NCBI GenBank assembly: GCA_020466095.1
Contig: CM035808.1
Location: forward strand, 11,456,163-11,520,162
From: Chlorops oryzae
Lineage: Eukaryota; Arthropoda; Insecta; Diptera; Chloropidae
DNA: 64,000 bases
Reading direction: 5' to 3'
The position numbers and the translations under genes were made by a program. The notes under the pieces were generated by a model. That model searched no databases. It was not told where the DNA came from and saw nothing but the letters and a program-made list of their open reading frames with translations. Positions 58,080-64,000 of this stretch are shown here, piece by piece. How positions within the stretch are numbered: the first letter of the stretch is position 1; every line of letters begins with the position of its first letter.

Positions 58080-59681
58080 TTAAAAAAATTTCCCCAGCGG
58101 AATTTGATTGTGATGTAGATGTTCCTTGTATGGTTTCGCTGTCTTCTGCAGAATATATTGAACTGAATCGATTGCTTTCTGGCGTTGGTTTTGTTGTCCA
58201 TTTGAAGCCGGGTAGTAGGCCGAAGCTGTTGTTTGTGGTGTTTGATACGAGGAGGAGGGGTAAGCGGCATTATTTCGGTAAACCGTAGGTTTATTCGACT
58301 GCGATGAACTATAATATTCGCGTTGCGGTAATGGTGCAGTTGAGTGATGTGGTGATTGTGGTGTCTTTGCACCGTTATATCTGAAAATTGTGTTTTCGTA
58401 TTGAATTGATGGCTGACCATAATTTGTTGTATACTGGTGTTGTTGTTTTGGCACAGTGTTGGTGAGTTGTGTTTTATGGTTTATATCTCTGTATAATGGT
58501 GTTCTCTCGCCTTTCAATTGTGTTTGATGATAAATAACTGGTGGCATGTTTACAAAGATTGGTGTTTGTTCATCAGTCGAATGATTTACCGTCGTATCGT
58601 CGTCGGGTAATGTTACAACTAATGGTGCAGGCTCTGGTGTATTCCTCCATACTGATCTAATAGAATCACTATTTTTTTGATTTCTTATAGTGTTTTGGAT
58701 TTTTTTCAATTGGTTTTGATTTTGGTGTATTTGTTTTGCTTTATCGGGATATGTTTGTGTTTGCTCTTTGCTCTCTTCTGTGTGTTTGCTTTGTTGTGTG
58801 TAGTATTCATGTTGTAGTATTGGTTGCTGTTGTTGTGAGTATTGTTGGTGTTGGTGTAAGTGTTGATGGTGTCTTGTATGCGAGTGCTGCTGTGTCTGTT
58901 GTTGGTGTTGTGTTTTGGGTTGATGTTGTATGTTGTTTGGAGTTGTTGATGAATTTGTTTCTTCAAGTTTCAGCATCGGATTGTCCTTTGTTTGGAACTC
59001 TCTTGAGCTCTGTGTAACCAGCGATGGCGTGGCTATTTCAGGTTGCAGGGTGTTAGCTTCTTCGATATCCTTGTCTTCTTGCTCTTCTTTATACTCAATC
59101 TCTGTAGAATTGTTTGAATTGCGTGTATTTTGGATACTTGAATTTTCTGCGCTCTCTTGGTTAAATCGTTGATCGGATTCCTGGTTTTCATCATTTTGAT
59201 CACTCTGCACTGGGGGGACTTCATTTACAATATTAAAGTCGTTCTTATCATAGTAGTTGGTATCATTATCTTCGGTCATATTATGGCTTGCACCATTGTA
59301 TTCATCTTTATCTACATTGATGTGAATGGCGTACTTGAAATCGTCGCCCAAATGCTTTAACCAGAAATTATCATCGACTTCTTGAGACGTTACGATGCGT
59401 GTCGTCTGTCCAGTCTGCCTTTGTTGATCTTCATTGTTGCTATGCTGTTCTATATCAAGAACTTCGTAGTTATTTTGATCCGTTGGAAGCTGCGTTGAAT
59501 TCGATTCTTTGTTGTTCATTGCTATTGCATTGTTCTAAAAAACAAAAAAGGGGTTTGTTTTCAAATTAACCTTTTTTCACATCATTCCAATTCCAATTGA
59601 TGTACTTACAGAGCTCACGAGGAGCAAGAAAACGCCAATCGATAAAATGCTTAGCCACCATGCTCGTTTTGGCTCAGACAT
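58080..59681 (-). CDS. Secreted Gln/His/Asn-rich protein, candidate chorion protein (Cp7F-like)
   Basis: Exon 1 (59681-59610) encodes MSEPKRAWWLSILSIGVFLL plus LVSS, a signal peptide or anchor with a hydrophobic core, ending phase 0 at GTAAGT. Exon 2 (59534-58080) starts NNAIAMNNKESNSTQLP. The protein is about 508 residues: an acidic Asn/Asp/Glu-rich first half, a Gln/His block (about residues 220-280), a PAPLVVTLPDDDTTVNHSTD and TPIFVNMPPVIYHQTQLKGE segment, then a Tyr/Ser/Pro/Gln tail with ASAYYPASNGQQNQRQ. The two-exon plan, strand and upstream TCACGT match Cp36 and Cp38. The valine/proline segment loosely recalls chorion cores. Homology to Drosophila Cp7Fa/b/c is an inference from position, not shown by sequence. 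Confidence 0.75.
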
Positions 59682-59847
59682 TATCGTTTTCTTAAAGAAG
59701 AAAATCACAAATTTTTCGCTGTTTGCTATGTCATCATCAAAACTGATTCGAATTTAATGCTAGTGAAGTCTTAAATATCACGAAAATATGTTGGTTTTTT
59801 ATTCTTCTGAATTGATTTCTTGAGACGCTACCGCGATAAGATGTCGA

Positions 59848-59853
59848 ACGTGA
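59848..59853 (-). promoter_or_regulatory. TCACGT element upstream of the third chorion-like gene
   Basis: TATCACGTTC on the minus strand, about 167 bases before the ATG and about 70 bases before an ATATTTAAG TATA-like stretch near 59770-59780. The wider spacing makes it weaker than the Cp36 case. Confidence 0.5.
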
Positions 59854-60123
59854 TAAATTGGAAAATCATCGTTGCGCTGCTTCTTAAATAAACTCTGATG
59901 ACAGTTCCAGAAGAGTTCGCTCTTATGACGTTATAATATGGCGTTTAGTCGATTTCCGCACAGATGTGTGACCTCGATTTTATGTTCTCTTTAACAAGAA
60001 AAATAATATTTAAAAAAACTACAGATAAACATTGTAATTCAAACCTTTAAATGTTAATCCTTGATATTTTATATCATTTCACAGATTTGAATTTGTGTAA
60101 GGAGATCATGTGTCGTGTATGTA

Positions 60124-60972
60124 CCCAGCCGGAAATGTCCCGGTGAAACAATCAATGATTTCAGCATGACATAGAGCCGCGACTCCTCCTGATTATACAC
60201 CAACTTTCTAATGAAATTTACACATAAGCGGCATTGGCAGTCATAAGAGAACATGTCATGAATTGGTAATCGAATTTGGAGTAGATCTACTCCATCGCTT
60301 CGATACTTCTACGATTTCGCTATCGCTATTGGAGTTGCGATGAATAAATTTTCCTCTCGATGACATTGCCATTGCAATTGAGAAGTACTCAAATTTTCCC
60401 CCTGATATCCGTGGTGAAAATATTAATAAATTGGTACTTAATGAAAAAATTTCCGCCCGGGTAGTAGAATAATCCCAGAAGGCAAATATATACCTCAAGC
60501 AGGACAGAAAAATCAGTGATTTCAGCGGGACAAACAGGTGACATCGTCACGTATGACACCTTGAATGACAATGTCATCGTAGAAGGGTGCTGTTCATGTG
60601 CTTTAAAACCGAACTTTATCCCAGCCGGACTTTTTCGCATAAAGGAAAAATTCATTAATGTTTTCACCGATGATGTCAAGGGGAAAGTTAGAGTACTTCT
60701 AAATTCTAATGACATTGTCATCGAGAAATTCCCATGACATAGTCCGTGTTTCATTTTCATTTCGTATCACTCCCGAACGATGACATTTTCTTGCGAAACA
60801 GGAGGTATCCACTCCAATTTCGATGACCAACTGGTGACATGTCCTCTCATGACGGCCAATGCCGCTTGTGTGTAAATTTCATTAGAAAGTTGGTGTAGAA
60901 ACAGGAGGAGTCGCGCCTCTTATGTCATGCTGAAATCATTGATGGCTTCACCGGGACATTTCCGGCTGGGAT
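60124..60972. mobile_element. Foldback element with arms of about 140 bases (CCCAGCCGGAAATGTCCCGG)
   Basis: Left arm CCCAGCCGGAAATGTCCCGG, ATGATTTCAGCATGACATAG, GACTCCTCCTG and AATGAAATTTACACA. The right arm is the same sequence inverted, ending CATTTCCGGCTGGG. The interior of about 570 bases has ATGACATTG/CAATGTCAT repeats in both orientations. It starts about 270 bases upstream of the third gene's TCACGT. Confidence 0.85.
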
Positions 60973-62390
60973 TATTCTCTGACCTAATATTTTAAATTAA
61001 TCTAGTCATGATTTGTTCATGATGTGTTTGAAACAAAAAAAAAACAAGTGAGTTTTTCTGTTCAAACTTATCTTATGTTAAGTATACAAATCTCCGAATT
61101 GAGTTGTTTTAGAAAACCGTTTATATCTTCGCAAATGTTGAGAGGACGATGGTCAGATTTGGCATAGACTTACAGAATTGGTTGCCTTTTAACCTTAGAT
61201 AGTGAGCTTGAAAAATCTTCTCTTGGGCTCATATATCAAATTTAATCCAAATATCTAAAAAAATGAAGATTTTACAGCAGTTTGTGACTTTGGAACAGAC
61301 TCTAGTACTGGAGGTACCCGAAAAAATGATCCGATCAAGCCCATTCTAGAACTTAACAAAGGCAATCAAATATACTATTTCAAATTTCTAGCTGCTTAAA
61401 TAAAAAAGTAACGAGTTTATGCAACAAAAAATTTAAAAAAAAACCCCCCAATCTGCAGTGGTGAAATTGAGCTTCGTCGGCAAAATTTCCACGCGGCTTT
61501 TATGGGCTTATGAAATACTACGAATGTTACTCATACAGTTAAGTTAAGCCTGTTAAAGTCGGTCAGCGCAGATTAAATGGATCGTCAGTTCCCAAACAGT
61601 AAAAAATAAATTTTTTTCAAGCATTCCTAATTAAAACGCCAGTCAATTTTATAATGTGCTCCCATTTTAATTCAAAGACCTCTCATTTAAGGCTTTTATA
61701 CCCAACTCATTTTGTGTCAAGGGTAGATTACGTTTGTGCGATTGTGTGTAACGAGCAAAACCGTTCGGGAGATTCCATATAGAAATTATCAGCGTCAAAA
61801 ACTGAATCGATTTAGCCATGCCAATGTGACGTGTCATGACAAGAAGAAGTTCGAGAATTTTCTCGACCCACTCGGACCACTTTAAGGGTATCTCAATATT
61901 AGGTTCTGTTATGAAAATCAAAAACTTGCCCTAAAACAAATTTTTAAAGCTATTTTAATGAAAATTCGGAACTTGAACTCATTAAAGTTTCATTTAAGCT
62001 TCTAAAATGAGTTCCATAAATTGTAAAAGTGGGCGTGGCAAAAACTCAACTTCGAAGATTATCTCTTACACTCGAAATTCAAATGGGACTTGAACTTAAG
62101 TTGGCATAGGTATGTCATAAGCGTCCTTGAGTTGGTCGGCCCATCTTTAAGGGTACCTCCAGTACCAGGGTATGTTACAAAAAATCACAACAGCTGCTAA
62201 AAAATCATGATTTTTCGAGTTTTTTGCCCCGATTCTAAATAATCCCGGGAATTTTCCCTTGCGGATTCGAAAAAAAAATTCTCCCATTCTAAGCACAATC
62301 GTAAGAGGAATATAAAGGGATGAAGAATTTCCAACACTTTTAAGCAAAGACCATCAGATTACATATTTCTTTTATTGACGATCAGAACTA

Positions 62391-62816
62391 GTGTTGCAAC
62401 GGATAGTGTATCCGGTATCCGGCCGGCTTTTAGGCCGTTTAATTAAATTTTTTAAATATATTTTTCGGCTTGAAAGCCATATTGAACGGCGTAGCATTGA
62501 TCCTGAGCGTTGCCATTGGTAGGAAAAAAATCCGAACTTTATTTTTTTGACACAGAACACATTTAAGTAGTGCTTGTTTCGAGTGGTTCCACCGAACTGT
62601 AATGAAAAAACTCTGAAAATGGAAGTTTTCTGTCAAAATTTTAGCGGACATGCATTGGGTTTCCTCCAATCGCTCCATTTTCAAATCTATATTCATCGTA
62701 AAAATAAAATATAGCAAATTTTTAATAATATTGATGATATCCGTAATCCGGCCGGATACAAAATTTAAGGCCAGATAGGCCGGATACCGGATAGTGTCCG
62801 GATATCCGTTGCAACT
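62391..62816. mobile_element. Inverted-repeat element with GTTGCAACGGATA ends
   Basis: GTGTTGCAACGGATAGTGTA plus CCGGTATCCGGCCGG at the left is mirrored by CCGGCCGGATAC and GATATCCGTTGCAAC at the right. The middle has no long ORF. The end sequence is hAT-like, but an 8-base duplication is not evident. Confidence 0.7.
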
Positions 62817-63006
62817 CTTATCAACTCTAATCTAATTTTAATAAAATTTAAACTTTGTGTCAATATTGTTTACAAAGGTTGGAAAAGTGGGCGTGGCATA
62901 TAGGCTTCTTTTATGTTAATAAAAAAATTTTCGTTTCACAAAAAATATAAAAATTATATTTAAATAAATAAACGAATTCACATGCATACATGTGTCGGGT
63001 ATTGTA

Positions 63007-63199
63007 CAGTCCGATTCTGAATATTCCCGGGGAACGAATTCCCGGCAGATTTACTTTTCTTGAGACTAAAATTCTGCTTTTTTTAAATAGATAGGGAAAG
63101 GACCCATTCTCCATCAAAATTATTCCCCCAAATATTTGAAAAATAAGAAGTTTTCTCTCGATAAAAGTAAATGCCCCGGGAATATTCAGAATCGGGCTG
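63007..63199. mobile_element. MITE family E, copy 2
   Basis: CAGTCCGATTCTGAATATTC and GAATATTCAGAATCGGGCTG ends, with CTCAAGAAAAG-type interior as in 30719. Confidence 0.85.
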
Positions 63200-63532
63200 G
63201 TATTGTATCAGGTTCGCCTGACTATAACACCCTTACTTATACTTATACTGTCTATAGCATAGCAGAATAATTTTAATGCATATTCTATAGGTACATTTTG
63301 CATGGAAGCTAATATTGAAAAATTGGATTAAAAATCTGGAAAATAAATTCTTCATTGAAGAGAACTTGCATTTGATTGAAATCAACTGAACCATATTAAT
63401 TGAAAGCCTCAAATTTACCTATTTAAATGCTGATTGGTGATGACATAATTCGTATTGAATTTGCTTTCACTCAAATTTATTTATTTAAACTCTCCTGAAG
63501 ACTATCATTTGAAAGCTTAAGCCTTCAGGATG

Positions 63533-63742
63533 AATGGGTATTTCGAGAAAAAAAAGTAAACTTTTTGTCACGTCCGAGCACATCTAATTGCCTTTCTGAT
63601 CTGCATAAAATTTTGATAAGTATAAAAGTCCGGGAGAGCTGCACGATAATAGTTAGAAACAAAATACCATTTTCCACATTCATCAATTCGGGACTTAAAA
63701 TTGCTAAAGTAACTGTCACGTCCGTTTGGAAATACCCATATG
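63533..63742. mobile_element. MITE family A, copy 3
   Basis: ATGGGTATTTC at the left and CGTCCGTTTGGAAATACCCATATG at the right share the internal order of the copy at 3202. Confidence 0.75.
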
Positions 63743-63803
63743 TTGATTTCACATATCGCACCCTTGCTACTAAATCGGTACAATTCCATATTTCGCGATA
63801 TAC

Positions 63804-64000
63804 GGGTATGTGATTGTTTTCCCTTTCCGGAGAAATGAATTCCACTCCCAAATTGATGTGATTATTTTCCCTCTACCAAGATTTAGGGGAAATTTTTATT
63901 ACTCAATTCAGAAAAATCGTTTCCCAACTTAATGTCGAGGTAAACTAAATTATCCATCTATCTTGGTAAAGGAGGTAATAAATCACATCAATTTGCGAGC
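63804..64000. mobile_element. MITE family G, copy 2, cut by window end
   Basis: GGTATGTGATTGTTTTCCCT and CCACTCCCAAATTGATGTGA match the left part of 14208-14441. The right inverted end (ATCACATCAATTTG) is reached at the window edge. Confidence 0.75.

Larger units (their letters stand above)
61696..63238. mobile_element. GTAAGGGTGTTATAGTCAGG element, inverted copy, carrying nested MITEs
   Basis: It begins TTTATACCCAACTCATTTTG and ends GGTTCGCCTGACTATAACAC CCTTACTT. Between lie a partial MITE (62224-62345), the GTTGCAACGGATA element (62391-62816) and the family E MITE (63007-63199), so it is a nested, expanded copy of 39196-40040. Confidence 0.7.

Noticed and set aside
58736..59017. Plus-strand hydrophobic ORF (Val/Leu-rich)
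   Set aside because: Antisense of the Gln/His-rich block of the secreted protein gene. The repeated CAA/CAC codons read as TTG/GTG.

Overview
The window is nuclear DNA from a higher fly (Diptera, Brachycera). A tephritid fruit fly is the best guess, because three gene sets have clear Drosophila counterparts but sit in a far more repeat-rich, AT-rich background. Genes have short GT-AG introns. The identifications rest on recognising protein motifs by eye; no database search was possible.

Layout. (1) 1-17083, minus strand: a diphosphoinositol pentakisphosphate kinase gene (PPIP5K, Drosophila l(1)G0196) with 17 inferred coding exons. It starts at 17083 and its C-terminal end runs off the left edge. 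A large intron at 8512-12487 is packed with nested inverted-repeat elements. (2) 17.1-29.2 kb: mostly gene-poor and full of small transposons. It holds one candidate minus-strand gene near 23.4-23.65 kb whose upstream region is tandemly duplicated, and two very small candidate ORFs. (3) 29418-35486, plus strand: otu (ovarian tumor), with an OTU domain, an in-frame Tudor cassette exon and two alternative C-terminal ends. (4) 35.5-43 kb: an AT-rich tract and mini-me-like repeats. (5) 43-60 kb, minus strand: a chorion (eggshell) cluster made of Cp38 (43068-43927), Cp36 (48416-49385) and a third secreted Q/H/N-rich protein gene (58080-59681). All three have a short signal-peptide exon ending in a phase-0 intron and an upstream TCACGT, the hexamer known from fly and moth chorion promoters. 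(6) 60-64 kb: foldback elements and a nested mini-me-like element.

The otu-chorion pairing matches the Drosophila X-linked 7F locus, where the s36/s38 chorion genes are amplified in follicle cells. otu acts in the germline and the chorion genes in follicle cells, so the right half is an oogenesis neighbourhood. PPIP5K next to otu is not the Drosophila arrangement.

The rest is dominated by short non-autonomous DNA elements. At least ten families recur two to five times and several are nested. There are also three copies of one tRNA-derived SINE, two of them with intact target-site duplications.
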